DNA of 39,433 bases. Source: a virus. The position numbers and the translations under genes were made by a program. Positions 7,186-15,593 of the stretch are shown piece after piece. A model generated the notes under the pieces. The model worked only from the letters and a program-made list of their open reading frames with translations, searched no databases and was not told where the DNA came from. Within the stretch, counting starts at the first letter, position 1. Every line of letters starts with the position of its first letter. The stretch is from the IMG/VR virus record IMGVR_UViG_3300034630_000007, positions 1-39,433 of that record. One strand, 5' to 3'.

Positions 7186-8798
7186 GTACTGGCCTCCCCG
7201 GCCTCCACCTGCAGCGTTGCGAGATCCACCTCAAGATCGAGCTTCACAGCACCGCCTGATGTAACGGCACATCCAACGGCCAGCATGTCTCCCGCTGCCC
7301 GCACGTTCTGGCGAAAGCTGTAGCGAAGCTGCTGCGCCAAGGCGTCCCAGACACCCTTGTCCCAAAGCCCCACGTCCCATTCCGACGAGGCGGCGTTGCC
7401 GACCGTGACCTGAGGTGAAGGCGGGATCGACCTGTCGAAATCGGCGCGGGCAAAAAGGCGCACCTTGGGCCGGCTTTTCGCGCGGAAGAACATCCGCGCA
7501 AGGGTCGCCTGCGCACGCCTGCCGAACTGGCCGGCCGGCATGAACTGCGAAAGATAGGCCGCAGTGAAGGTCAATCCGTCGTCCGTTCCGGTCGTGTCAC
7601 CCTGCCAGCAGTGCCCGCCGTCCGAGCCGAAGAACAGCCCACCCTGCAACGTTTCGTAGCAGCTCGCCTTCCAATTGCTGATCGTCGCCCAGCGGCCGTT
7701 CAAGACGTTCAGCACGAACGTCGTGTCGGCAGCGACGCTGCTGCTGGGAAAGGCAATGAAGACGAGGTTCTGTTCCGGCCACTGCTTTATAACCCAGCCA
7801 GCGCCAGTCGCGTTTGCCGCCCGGCGCCAGTCGTCCTCGATCGGCCGAGAGATCGAAACCTGGCTCAAGGCCTCGCGGTCGCGCTGGAACACCTGCGAAA
7901 TCGGCGTCAGCCCGTCGCTGGTCGCGATCAGGACATCGCCGCCGGCCCGGATCCAGGCATTTTTGCCGAGCGGGCGGCCGATCTGGTAGACGCCTTTCAA
8001 GCCGAAATTGTTGGCATCACCCGGATCGGAACCGGCATAGACGGCAACCTCCCCTTCCGTCGAAACGAAGACGCAGAGATCGGAAAGGCCGTCGCCGCTT
8101 TCGAGCGACCAGGAAAAGCCCGTCAGCAACGAGCCTCCCCTTTTCATCACCCCGCCCAGGGGAAACAGCGCGGCCGCGCCGCCAATCGAGTTGACCGGCA
8201 AATAGTAGGCGTCGAGCGTCGCGTTCTTCAAAAAGAACTGCCGGTTCTTGAAGAGCCAACCGTAGTTGAGCTGCGCCATTGTCGTTGCGTCAGTAAAGCT
8301 GATTGCCGGCGCCGTCGTCCAGGTGCTGCCGTTAAAGACTTGGCGCGGGTCGGCTCCGTTGAGGCAAATGAGGTTCGGGCCGCCGGCATTCGTGTGCTGA
8401 AAGGAGCACCAGTTGCCGCCGGAAAGTCCGCTGACAGCGGCCACCGTTGTCGCAGGCGGCGCTGCCGGCGAGGTCATGTCGTAGATGGCCGTGTCCGTTG
8501 CCATGAAGAGCTTTTCCGTGGCGCCATACTTGTACTTGAAGGCACTTCGAATGGCGCCGCCGTCTGCCGCGCGTCCCCGCTTCTGCGAGCCGCCGCGAAT
8601 GCGGCAGCCGACGAGCGTGGGCAAAAAGTTGCGCAGCACGGTCGCAGATCCCGGTTGCTGCGAGGCCATGTCGGCTGCCGTGACGAGCCCGTTGATCGGC
8701 GCTGGAAACGTCATTGGCTGCGAGGTCTGCTGCTGCCCGATGCTCGTCGCGCCGCGATTGCTCTGCCCGATCCGCCCGGGCTTCAGATCCACTCTCAT
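7182..8798 (-). CDS. Packaged-DNA stabilisation / nozzle protein (P22 gp10-like)
   Basis: A 538-residue beta-rich structural protein. The N-terminal region has PINGLVTAADMASQQPGSAT and LRNFLPTLVGCRIRGGSQKR, which match the opening of podoviral gp10/nozzle beta-propeller proteins ('capturing metadata on genomic loci and asking for a fixed frame' near the N-terminus). Repeated aromatic strands (KLFMATDTAIYDMTS, NLVFIAFPSSS, LNGRWATISNWKASCYETL) suggest a propeller, with a C-terminal RVDF-like sandwich (RPKVRLFARADFDRSIPP). The family plugs the portal channel and connects head to tail. It overlaps its neighbours by ATGA on both sides, indicating a translationally coupled neck module. Confidence 0.75.
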   Translation of the reverse strand: MRVDLKPGRIGQSNRGATSIGQQQTSQPMTFPAPINGLVTAADMASQQPGSATVLRNFLPTLVGCRIRGGSQKRGRAADGGAIRSAFKYKYGATEKLFMATDTAIYDMTSPAAPPATTVAAVSGLSGGNWCSFQHTNAGGPNLICLNGADPRQVFNGSTWTTAPAISFTDATTMAQLNYGWLFKNRQFFLKNATLDAYYLPVNSIGGAAALFPLGGVMKRGGSLLTGFSWSLESGDGLSDLCVFVSTEGEVAVYAGSDPGDANNFGLKGVYQIGRPLGKNAWIRAGGDVLIATSDGLTPISQVFQRDREALSQVSISRPIEDDWRRAANATGAGWVIKQWPEQNLVFIAFPSSSVAADTTFVLNVLNGRWATISNWKASCYETLQGGLFFGSDGGHCWQGDTTGTDDGLTFTAAYLSQFMPAGQFGRRAQATLARMFFRAKSRPKVRLFARADFDRSIPPSPQVTVGNAASSEWDVGLWDKGVWDALAQQLRYSFRQNVRAAGDMLAVGCAVTSGGAVKLDLEVDLATLQVEAGEAST

Positions 8799-9397
8799 GA
8801 TGCCCCCCTGTCGGCATTGAGCTCCTGCGCGAGATCGGCCTCGAATTCGGCAAGGCAGTCATCGAACGGCAGGCCTTTCTGGCGTTTCCACCGCCAGAGA
8901 ATGCCCTTGCCGAGCAGGCGCTCTGGAAACAGCGTTCGGTCGTCATCCGCTTTCAGCGTGTCGCGCTCCTCGAACGGATCGCCCAACACCCAGTTTTTCG
9001 AGAGGTAGTCGACAACCGCGCCGGTCCCGGCCGCCGTCGGCGAAAAGAGCATCTGCGATCCAAGCAGGAAAAAATACGGCTGCGTCGATGGCGTGCCCCT
9101 GACGATCGCCCATTGCGAACTGTTGGTGATCGGCCGGAAGCAGGCGCCGGATGCGGTCCTGACGGCGCCACCCGGCGTCAGCCGCTGGTAGTCTCCCGGC
9201 AGGTTCATGGGGGATGTCAGCGCCACATGCTGCTTCAGCATCATCCGCCAGTCACCGCGACGGGAGATTTCCTCGCCCGCCTCCTGCGCAAGCGCCACCA
9301 TCGTCTGGGCATTCGGATCGTTCGAACCATAGATACTCTCGAAACGGTCGAGCGAAACGATATCGCAAACCTCGTTGATTGCCGAAAGCAAGGTCAT
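8795..9397 (-). CDS. Neck/tail accessory protein (P22 gp4/tubular-like)
   Basis: A 200-residue helical then beta protein. The N-terminal helix MTLLSAINEVCDIVSLDRFE and the sequence VALAQEAGEEISRRGDWRMM are typical of short podoviral neck proteins that assemble under the portal. A beta sandwich follows (MNLPGDYQRLTPGGAVR, TPSTQPYFFLLGSQMLFSPT), and a C-terminal helix contains FDDCLAEFEADLAQELN. The start ATG overlaps the upstream connector by 4 bp. Expected location: head-tail interface of the virion. Confidence 0.7.
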   Translation of the reverse strand: MTLLSAINEVCDIVSLDRFESIYGSNDPNAQTMVALAQEAGEEISRRGDWRMMLKQHVALTSPMNLPGDYQRLTPGGAVRTASGACFRPITNSSQWAIVRGTPSTQPYFFLLGSQMLFSPTAAGTGAVVDYLSKNWVLGDPFEERDTLKADDDRTLFPERLLGKGILWRWKRQKGLPFDDCLAEFEADLAQELNADRGAS

Positions 9398-9993
9398 GGC
9401 GTCACCCCTCCGACCGACATCTGGGCGTTGCCCCAGCGGGCGCGTTCGTCGGCAACACCGAGCCCCGAAAGGGCTGCCATCTTCAGTTGTTGTGCAGCGG
9501 CCGCCTTGCCGGCGTCTCGCTCCCAGATGGCGATTTCCTCGACCAGCCCGTAGAGGTAGACGTCAGGCGCCTTTTCAAGCAGCCAGTTGGTCGGGCTCGC
9601 GGCAGAAAGCGGCGGGAGCTTGCGATAGTAGGTCACGGTCAACTCTTGGCTGCCGGCGGCAAAAAGCTTGATCCGGTTGCCGACGATCGCATAGCCGAGC
9701 GGCGATCCGGCTCCGGCAACACCGCACTCGGCAAGCTGTTGCAGGGCAACGGCGCGGATCGTCCTGCCGCCTGCAGTCAGAACCTGGCGCGCCTCGAGAA
9801 AATCCGCCGGCAGAGGTGCATCGCCGTCTACCACGGTGATTGCCGCCGTTGGCTCCATGTCGCTCACGCGCAGCACCCGGTTGAGTTTCAGTTCAGCAAG
9901 TCCGACGAATCTTGGAAAAAGCTGGGCGACATCATTGCGCCCGCTGTATTCCCCGGCATCGACAAGCAACGCCCCATAATCTGCAATGCTCAT
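9394..9993 (-). CDS. Phage adaptor/connector protein (SU10 adaptor-like)
   Basis: A 199-residue protein with the pattern of the phage adaptor family: an N-terminal helix (SIADYGALLVDAGEYSGRND), FPRFVGLAELKLNRVLRVSD, then a beta core with PLPADFLEARQVLTAG and LTVTYYRKLPPLS, and a helical C-terminus with LYGLVEEIAIWERD. In podoviruses and SU10-like phages this protein forms the first ring below the portal. It is joined by overlapping start/stop codons to genes on both sides. The function is well supported by family pattern and gene order. Confidence 0.75.
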   Translation of the reverse strand: MSIADYGALLVDAGEYSGRNDVAQLFPRFVGLAELKLNRVLRVSDMEPTAAITVVDGDAPLPADFLEARQVLTAGGRTIRAVALQQLAECGVAGAGSPLGYAIVGNRIKLFAAGSQELTVTYYRKLPPLSAASPTNWLLEKAPDVYLYGLVEEIAIWERDAGKAAAAQQLKMAALSGLGVADERARWGNAQMSVGGVTP

Positions 9994-10313
9994 AACGAAC
10001 CCTCCTTGGTGCGCCAGGCACGGTTGTCGCCGTCGTTGAGGAAGCGTTTGACGAAGCGGTCATCGCCTTGCGAATGCGCGGACACCAGGCCCGAGGCATG
10101 CGCAATGTTGAGCGGTATCGAGGCCACGCGATGCCAGTCGCCGCGCCAGATCTTTTCCGCGCTGTTGCGCACGTCCTGGTTCTCGCTCACCAGATTGTCG
10201 ACCGGATAGTCGACGCGATAGACGTCCTTCTCCCCGTCGAAGTGGTGCCAGACCGAGCGCCCCGTCATTCTGTCGTGGTCGTAGAGCGTCCAGGCTCCAT
10301 CACGGATTACCAT
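9990..10313 (-). CDS. Conserved phage morphogenesis-module protein
   Basis: A 107-residue protein of a type conserved in podovirus head-neck modules. It contains GDWHRVASIPLNIAHAS and the C-terminal motif FLNDGDNRAWRTKEG, which closely match a widespread small phage protein with W-K/R-G-D-W-H and D-N-R-x-x-R-T. I know no firmly established function. It starts 3 nt after the stop of the 55-aa gene and overlaps the adaptor gene (ATGA), so it is translated with the neck genes. Confidence 0.7.
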   Translation of the reverse strand: MVIRDGAWTLYDHDRMTGRSVWHHFDGEKDVYRVDYPVDNLVSENQDVRNSAEKIWRGDWHRVASIPLNIAHASGLVSAHSQGDDRFVKRFLNDGDNRAWRTKEGSL

Positions 10314-10316
10314 GGC

Positions 10317-10484
10317 TCACTCTCCCGGCAGCGGGTCTGCGCGCTCGGCCTTGCCAGCGGCGATCAGTGCCTTGGCCTCATCAAGGCTGACAGACACGGT
10401 CGTGCCAGCGGCCGTGCGTTCACCCTCCTCAAACCAGACGTCGTAGACGAGACGGACGGGAACGGGCTTCTTTGCGTCGGACAT
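10317..10484 (-). CDS. Small phage head-neck module protein (55 aa)
   Basis: A 55-residue gene starting at ATG 10484 with GGAG 6 nt upstream. It encodes MSDAKKPVPVRLVYDVW at the start, then EEGERTAAGTTVSVSLDEAK and AGKAERADPLPGE. The pattern (a short beta strand, then a helix ending in a basic AGKAER) resembles the small 'xxLxxAGKA' proteins found between capsid and connector genes in many phages. It is the first intact core gene after the MCP cargo island and is separated by 3 nt from the next gene. Function unknown. Confidence 0.7.
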   Translation of the reverse strand: MSDAKKPVPVRLVYDVWFEEGERTAAGTTVSVSLDEAKALIAAGKAERADPLPGE

Positions 10485-10497
10485 AAAAATCTCCATG

Positions 10498-10527
10498 AAA
10501 AAAGGCGACCCTGGAGAGCCGCCTTGG
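10498..10527 (-). terminator. Hairpin with U-run ahead of the neck operon
   Basis: Read on the minus strand, AAGGCG...CGCCTT is followed by a run of six T. The stem is short (about 6 bp) around a 12-nt loop. It lies between the cargo island and the ribosome-binding site of the first neck gene, so it may terminate or attenuate transcription arriving from the MCP side. Strength cannot be judged by eye. Confidence 0.5.
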
Positions 10528-10582
10528 CAAAACTGTACTTTTGAAAGGGGAGCGGATGCCGATCACACGTCCGCATCCGGCA

Positions 10583-10915
10583 TCAGGTGTCATGCGTCAT
10601 TGCGACAACGGTGACCCCCGAGCTCGCGCGGGTGCACGGGCGGTCGCGATCGCAGGCTCGCTCTGGTGGACGACCGCCTGCATCGGTTGGGTCGCAAAAA
10701 CCTCTGCGGGGTATGCGTGCCTATGAAGGCCGCGTCAGGCGTCGCAAATCCGGAACCATGGCCCGTTCGACGTGGCCGACGCTTGCTGCAGAAACTCACA
10801 ACGTCGACATGCCATTCGACGCCAGTTGGAGCCAGACAGCGACGTCCCGTACCGGGCTTTCATTGGCGCCATCAGCCAACGTTGCGTCGGCGCTGCCGCC
10901 CGCAGCAGTTTCTGC
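10583..10915 (-). pseudogene. Degenerate core-gene remnant downstream of cargo island
   Basis: Directly after the stop of the 58-aa membrane protein, the same frame reads AETAAGGSADATLADGANES and continues through a VWLQLASNG segment to a stop near 10798. The neighbouring frames then carry plausible coding stretches (VSAASVGHVERAMVPD; HAYPAEVFATQPMQAVVHQS) and a terminal GVTVVAMTHDT-stop. The pieces read like one protein broken by several frameshifts, with no start codon. It could be a small virion gene that lost its 5' end when cargo was inserted. No family is recognised, and chance coding-like composition cannot be excluded. Confidence 0.35.
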
Positions 10916-11092
10916 CTAGAGCGGCAACAGCAGGTATCTGACGAACAGCACCGCAAGCAACGCCGCGGCAAATCTTCCTATGGCCCTTGGCACCGCTGTC
11001 AGTCTTGGCGATATTTTCAAAGCTCGATCGAAAAAGGAGATAGACACGTAGGCAAACGCCGCAAATATCAACGCTTCTTTCAGATGGTACAT
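10916..11092 (-). CDS. 58-aa two-helix membrane protein, possible immunity
   Basis: A short open frame from ATG 11092 encodes a 58-residue protein with two hydrophobic helices (ALIFAAFAYVSISFF and AAALLAVLFVRYLLLPL) and a basic connecting loop (DRALKISPRLTAVPRAIGR). It follows the glycine-rich 85-aa gene by 54 bp. Small two-TM proteins next to small glycine-rich hydrophobic proteins are often immunity partners of membrane-active bacteriocins, which is the suggested role. No family was recognised. It is the last apparently intact gene of the MCP cargo island. Confidence 0.5.
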   Translation of the reverse strand: MYHLKEALIFAAFAYVSISFFDRALKISPRLTAVPRAIGRFAAALLAVLFVRYLLLPL

Positions 11093-11146
11093 ATCTCAGT
11101 CCCAAGAGTGAGGATCTGCCCAACGCCATCGTTGGAGGATCGCTTT

Positions 11147-11404
11147 TCAACGCAGGTCGCCGTTGAAGCCGCCTCGCCCGACGGCTCTTCCGGTTTCCTT
11201 GATAAGACCAGGCCCGTAGCCTCCTGCGTAGTGTCCGTCGGCCGTGCCCACCACCGACGCAGCGCCGCCTCCAAGCAGAGCCCCGACAGCCGAGCCTAAA
11301 TCACTCCAGCCGATATCGTGCGATCCATCCCGATTGGATTTCTCGACGCCCCTCGTGCGGCATGCTTCGGCGGCGCTATCTCTGCTTCGCTTGAAGCGGC
11401 CCAT
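11147..11404 (-). CDS. Small glycine-rich protein, candidate membrane-active effector
   Basis: An 85-residue protein: a charged N-terminal half followed by a glycine-zipper-like hydrophobic stretch (DLGSAVGALLGGGAASVVG, about residues 36-54) and a Gly-rich tail (HYAGGYGPGLIKETGRAVGR). The ATG at 11404 has no good ribosome-binding site. Just upstream (11296-11499) another frame reads coherently (e.g. RPFKDRLSVTIPPNE), so the gene may be the 3' part of a longer frameshifted one. The bacteriocin-like GxxxG composition and the downstream two-TM protein suggest a pore-forming effector/immunity pair, but this is inference. Confidence 0.4.
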   Translation of the reverse strand: MGRFKRSRDSAAEACRTRGVEKSNRDGSHDIGWSDLGSAVGALLGGGAASVVGTADGHYAGGYGPGLIKETGRAVGRGGFNGDLR

Positions 11405-11588
11405 CTTGTTTCGTTAGGGGGTATCGTTACCGAAAGCCTGTCTTTAAAGGGCCGCCCCTGCGGCATTAGCATCCGCCCCTCACGCGCGCGCAAGCTCATC
11501 TGGTCGGTACATGGACAAGCTTACCTGGTGGTAGGGAATAGCCCATGACGGCGCTCCGTTGGTGGTAGCGATTGGGAATCCCGCGTCC

Positions 11589-12194
11589 TCACTCAATAAA
11601 CCAGTCAATAGCCCGCGCCCACCATCGGCCCTTGGTGTCCCATTCCTCGGAGAACTGGTTGACCACATCCGGCAGCGTCCAGATGTTGCCGAGGTTCTCT
11701 CGCGATACAGAGCATTGCAGATTGGCGCCGGTCTCCCCGGCCAGCCGAGGCTTAGAAACGGAGAAGTTTCTGTGGGTTTGCGTCGGGAACTTTAGCGCCA
11801 TCAGCGTTTCATCGCTGCCTTCAAAGCCTTCGGGGAAATGGTGCCGAAGAGCGAGCGCAGCGCCCGCAGGCGTTTCATCAACCTGAAATCCCCATTCAAA
11901 GGAGGTCGGCCGCGGGCCATAGTAAAAGCCTATCTCCTGCTGGTAACCGGTAAGGCGAAGTCCAAACGCTTCCACCGGCGGATCGAATTTGACGATCTCT
12001 ATACGCTGCTCCGCAAAATGGCTGATCCTGACTTCCTTGGGGCTAAACGCCGCTCGTTCGCTCGCGAAAACCTCGAAGAAACTGATGTCGCAGGCAAACA
12101 GCGCTTCGACCACGCGCTGCGCCCCTGCGTCGGCGGGTGACGCAAAACCGGCAATCCACAGCGCCGAGAGCGCAGAAAGCACACCTTTGAACAC
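11589..12194 (-). CDS. Periplasmic immunity-like protein, one-domain form (Imm-C)
   Basis: A 201-residue protein starting at GTG 12194, which has AAGGAGG upstream. A signal peptide (MFKGVLSALSALWIAGFASPADA) precedes one copy of the domain repeated two and three times in the proteins at 16767-17876 and 13627-15291. Shared landmarks are the opening RVVEALFACDISFFEVFASE with Cys, then AFSPKEV, FDPPVEAFGLRLTGYQQ, FEWGFQVDETPAGAA, and a closing Cys (LQCSV). The two cysteines probably form a disulfide. It follows the Tlde1-like cell-wall enzyme by ~215 bp, so a periplasmic inhibitor of that enzyme is the simplest inference. No known family was recognised. Confidence 0.7.
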   Translation of the reverse strand: MFKGVLSALSALWIAGFASPADAGAQRVVEALFACDISFFEVFASERAAFSPKEVRISHFAEQRIEIVKFDPPVEAFGLRLTGYQQEIGFYYGPRPTSFEWGFQVDETPAGAALALRHHFPEGFEGSDETLMALKFPTQTHRNFSVSKPRLAGETGANLQCSVSRENLGNIWTLPDVVNQFSEEWDTKGRWWARAIDWFIE

Positions 12195-12408
12195 GTATCC
12201 TCCTTGGGCTCACGCCGCGATCGCCGACCCCGTGCATGCATTCATCGTCAATCGGTCCTGCTGAATGCGACCAATGCGGAAACATCGGCGATCATACTCG
12301 CAAAACATGCAGAACATTTCAAGAACATACACAAGAAAAATGTCTGGGGCCTGCCGCCGTGTCACGACATGCGGCCGCATCTGCGATCGACAGGCCGCGC
12401 CCAAGACA

Positions 12409-13046
12409 TCACTCCCAGAAACGGAGCGCGTCCCGCAGTGAGAAACTGCGCCGGTTGCCCGCGCCATCGGGCTCCCAGCGGCCGCCGGTATCGGAGGCCG
12501 CCCGGGCATCCTTCGGCTTGTTGGGGTCGTATTCGGGATAGGACACGTTCAACTCGGCCGATTGCCCGGTTTTGCGATAGAAGTCTGCAAACCCGTCCAT
12601 CCCGCTCGTCAGATCGATGCAGCCATTCGATCCCGGATTCGTACCGCCATGGATCGAAAGCCGTTTCGATGCGCAGTCGCCGGATCGACGACCGATTTTG
12701 CGTCCAGAAACGCTCGCGCATTGCCCCAGGACCGCTCCAACCCTCTCCATTTCCCCCCGCCCATTTGGCTCTTTAGACGCTCCCAGCTCCACGCCGGCGG
12801 CGGATACTGAAGCTGATCGACGTCGTAGACGCCTTCGGGGATGGGACCCTCGTTGGGCTCCCTCTGGTTCTCGGGCCCCTGCTTGCCCGGCATGCCGGCT
12901 ACCCCGTCCCAGCCGCCGGCGTAGCGGCCGTTCTCGGTGGCGTTCAGCCGCTTGCCATCGAAGTGGAGTTTAATCTTCTTGCCGCTGTTCCTTTGATCCA
13001 ACGTATCATTCCTTCTTCCAGCCTGTGAGATTATCGGTCGTGTCAA
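12409..13046 (-). pseudogene. Tlde1/DUF2778 L,D-transpeptidase-like effector, frameshifted
   Basis: The N-terminal part reads LHFDGKRLNATENGRYAGGW, NEGPIPEGVYDVDQLQ and WGNARAFLDAKS. After a one-base loss near 12657-12660 (GGCTTTCGATCC where GGCTTTTCGATCC would keep frame) the other frame continues IHGGTNPGSNGCIDLTSG, with the catalytic His and Cys of the family. Tlde1 enzymes are cell-wall L,D-carboxypeptidase/transpeptidase effectors. Start candidates are TTG at 13046 or, with AAGGA upstream, TTG at 13001. The C-terminal tail ends FSLRDALRFWE. Its position (MCP fragment upstream, periplasmic immunity-like gene downstream) matches the two lysozyme cassettes. A sequencing error could explain the shift. 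Confidence 0.75.
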
Positions 13047-13064
13047 CCGCTTCCTAAACAGCGA

Positions 13065-13096
13065 TCATCATCCTCGCCCGCAAGCAAGAATGATGA
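13065..13096 (-). other. Hairpin after MCP fragment 3
   Basis: An imperfect inverted repeat (TCATCAT...ATGATGA, 7 bp outer stem) lies between MCP fragment 3 and the Tlde1-like gene. It occupies the same place as the GC-rich hairpins after the other two MCP copies but has a different sequence. No clear U-run follows on the minus strand. Confidence 0.4.
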
Positions 13097-13118
13097 CGCG
13101 GTTGTCTGCTGCGAAAAA

Positions 13119-13602
13119 TCAGCTCGCAGCACTCAGCCCAAACAGATCGGCCGCAACGCCAAGACCCTTTTCGTTGTGCACCTTCAAGGTGCCCTCGCCG
13201 ATGATCACGCCCTTGTCGGCGTCGCCGGTCTTGGCGACCGCCTTGTCCTCCTGGATGTTGCGCAGCCAGAGGAAGGAGAGCATGTCGGTGTCGAGGAAGT
13301 AGGCGTTGCGCGCGAGCTTCGCGCTGCCCGCCTGCACCCGGTTCGGGTGGATCATCACCGTGCCGAACGGGCCTTCATAATAGTCGGCGGTGGCCACGAT
13401 CGTGTTGCGCTCACCGCCTTGCGAGACGGCGTAACGGAACGGTGCGACATTGGCGTCGGACATGAAGGTGACGAACACGCTCTTGACGTAAGGCGAGACC
13501 GAGACATGGCGGAAATTTGGCGCCGTTCTGGTAGCCGGTCTGCATCACCTGGTCGAGGATCGCCTTGGTGAAGGGGCGCACAAGTGCCGTCGGTCGGCGC
13601 CA
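13119..13602 (-). pseudogene. Truncated MCP copy, fragment 3 (3' ~484 bp)
   Basis: Nearly identical to the last ~484 bp of the MCP gene (19013-19496), ending with the same LFGLSAAS-stop. Relative to the intact gene there is an inserted T near 13514 (GGAAATTTGG against GGAAGTTGG), so the frame breaks before residue ~200 of the MCP. No 5' end is present; similarity begins about 24 bp after the stop of the three-domain immunity-like gene. It is not a functional capsid gene. It marks the start of the third cassette (fragment, Tlde1-like enzyme, one-domain immunity). Confidence 0.9.
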
Positions 13603-13626
13603 GCGCCAAACGATATCCGCTGGTCG

Positions 13627-15291
13627 CTACTTCCCATGTTCTTTCCGAAAGAGGTCGGCCGGCACTGGCGGCGTCTTGCCGGAAGCGAGAGGCGTGGTAC
13701 AACCAACGAAACCGTCAGCGAAGCCGAGTGCCTCAGAGGGCGTATAGCCGGTTGCTTCGGCTGCCAGGTCAAGCGACCAGCCTTCGTTCCGGGCATAGCT
13801 GCTTCCCGTACGGTTCTCCGCGACACGAATAAGATCGTATTCACCACCTGGCGTTTGGAACCCCCAGATCAGCTTCGGCTGGCCGGCGACATCTACGCGC
13901 TCCTGAATGTACCCGGTCAGCATAAAGCCAGAGACATAGACGGGCTTTTCGAACCCCACGCGCAACGCCGACCGCGCAACGTCCGCAGGCTCGTGATATG
14001 GCCCCATGGCATCCTTGAACGTCACCTTGCCGAAAGCGTCCTTCTCCTCGCCCAGCGCCGCGAAGAAGTCCTGCCGGCATTGAAGCAACGCGTTCACCAG
14101 CCTGTTGCCGCGGATGAGCGGGGGCGGCCCAAGCTCGGCCCATCCGAAAGTCTCTTCCGCTCCCGGCAAGCGAAAATCCTTTGTTGCGCTTTCGTCGGGC
14201 TCACAGGTCACCGTCGCCTGCTGGTCGGGATCAAAATAAGAAGCGAACGCGAGATCCTTCGACACTGGGCCGGCGGCGGCATCCTTTGAGCTTAGCGACC
14301 AGTAATCGCCGTCCCCCACAAATCTCACCCCGTACCGTGCCGCAATCGCCCGCGCGGTCTCAGCAGGGGTCGCAGTCACCTGAAAGGCCCAGCCAAAGCG
14401 TGTCGGCTTGCCCTCCTCTATCGTCCTTCGCTGAAAGAAGCGCACGACGGAAAAATCGCCGACCTTGACGGGACGCTCGAACGTCACGCTTTCGTTGTAG
14501 GTATTCTTGGCCTCGGGATCATGTGGCGCATTGCCTGGACTTTCAAAGGCTTCGACGCGGACCCGCGGAAAGGTCGTTCTTTCGTTCCACAGCACATTGA
14601 AGAACGAGGGCTTGCAGGCGACGAAAGCGTCGAGAATTTTATCGGCTTTAGCCGGTCCTTTCACCGACGGAAACAGGTCCTCCGGCGAAGGCAGGCGTTT
14701 CCTTCCCGTCTCCTTGTCCGTTGCCAGACCCGACATCCTATCCTTGGAAGCGTCGCACATCACGAGCGTCCGGGCGGGATCGTTCGCCTGACGAATGACG
14801 ATTTTCCTGTAGCTGTCCTCCGGGGCGACCGATGTGTCGCTGCGCTGTGCCTCCATCTCGGTGCTGAGCTTCAACTCGAGCAGATGACCATCCTTGGCAA
14901 CGAACCTTTCACCCGGCAGCAGCGCCCCGATCGCATTGACAACCTCAGGCAGATTCCGCTCCACCTCGAAGCCCCATGCAAAGTGCGGAACCGCAATGCC
15001 GACGGCCTCGAACTGGACATACCTGCCAAGCGGCAGCGCAGAAGCAAGGACAGGCGCTGCGAACGCGATGTAGTGCCCGTTTACTCTGTCTGAGTCGTAG
15101 TCATAAGGGGCGATCGTGATTGCGCGAAAATCTGCCTTGTCACTCGTGAGAAGAGAAAAGATATCGTCCTTGCACGCCAGAAAAGCGCCAAACACTTTTC
15201 CCGCATCGTCCCGCTCAACCGCCGCTGCAGGCGTCGCAAACACGAGCAGATAGAAGACCGCGCAAAGACGCTTGAGAATGTTGGACCCCAT
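13627..15291 (-). CDS. Periplasmic immunity-like protein, three-domain form (Imm-B)
   Basis: A 554-residue protein (ATG 15291 chosen for the signal peptide GSNILKRLCAVFYLLVFATP). It contains three consecutive copies of a ~170-residue domain. Copy starts: VFGAFLACKDDIFSLL, ILDAFVACKPSFFNVLWNE and LVNALLQCRQDFFAALGEE. Copy ends: LVMCDAS, VTCEPDE and VGCTTP. Each copy also has an F-x-x-P-V and a W-G/A-F-Q/E-V element. Linkers such as PSPEDLF and PGAEETF resemble the PEPMELF linker of the two-domain paralog. The paired cysteines suggest periplasmic disulfides. It follows the second lysozyme gene after ~300 bp, long enough to hold its own promoter. Function inferred: inhibitor of the neighbouring lysozyme. 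Confidence 0.7.
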   Translation of the reverse strand: MGSNILKRLCAVFYLLVFATPAAAVERDDAGKVFGAFLACKDDIFSLLTSDKADFRAITIAPYDYDSDRVNGHYIAFAAPVLASALPLGRYVQFEAVGIAVPHFAWGFEVERNLPEVVNAIGALLPGERFVAKDGHLLELKLSTEMEAQRSDTSVAPEDSYRKIVIRQANDPARTLVMCDASKDRMSGLATDKETGRKRLPSPEDLFPSVKGPAKADKILDAFVACKPSFFNVLWNERTTFPRVRVEAFESPGNAPHDPEAKNTYNESVTFERPVKVGDFSVVRFFQRRTIEEGKPTRFGWAFQVTATPAETARAIAARYGVRFVGDGDYWSLSSKDAAAGPVSKDLAFASYFDPDQQATVTCEPDESATKDFRLPGAEETFGWAELGPPPLIRGNRLVNALLQCRQDFFAALGEEKDAFGKVTFKDAMGPYHEPADVARSALRVGFEKPVYVSGFMLTGYIQERVDVAGQPKLIWGFQTPGGEYDLIRVAENRTGSSYARNEGWSLDLAAEATGYTPSEALGFADGFVGCTTPLASGKTPPVPADLFRKEHGK

Positions 15292-15593
15292 CTGCCGAAC
15301 TCGCCTCGTGACCTGCATAGTGTTGCTCAAACGCATCCGACAAACGCCTCGAAACTGTCAAGGCCGGATTGGAGCCCCCGTTCCTTGCCTTCGCGTCGAT
15401 GCAACCAGGCCGGATTTACGCCCGCTGAAAACCCGCCATGTTTGTAGAACAATACAAGAACACACGCAATCGAAATTTGCCGGCAGAACACGCCAGCGCT
15501 GTTCGCTCGGCGACGCCCGACGAATGGCGCGTGACCGCTCGTTGGCATCAGGCCGGCCGGCTCATGGCCTTCCGTGCCCGTCACGGAGCCCGT

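Noticed and set aside
7611-9008. A 465-codon plus-strand frame opposite the nozzle protein
   Set aside because: Antisense shadow of the gene at 7182-8798, with low-complexity Arg-rich composition and no family signal.
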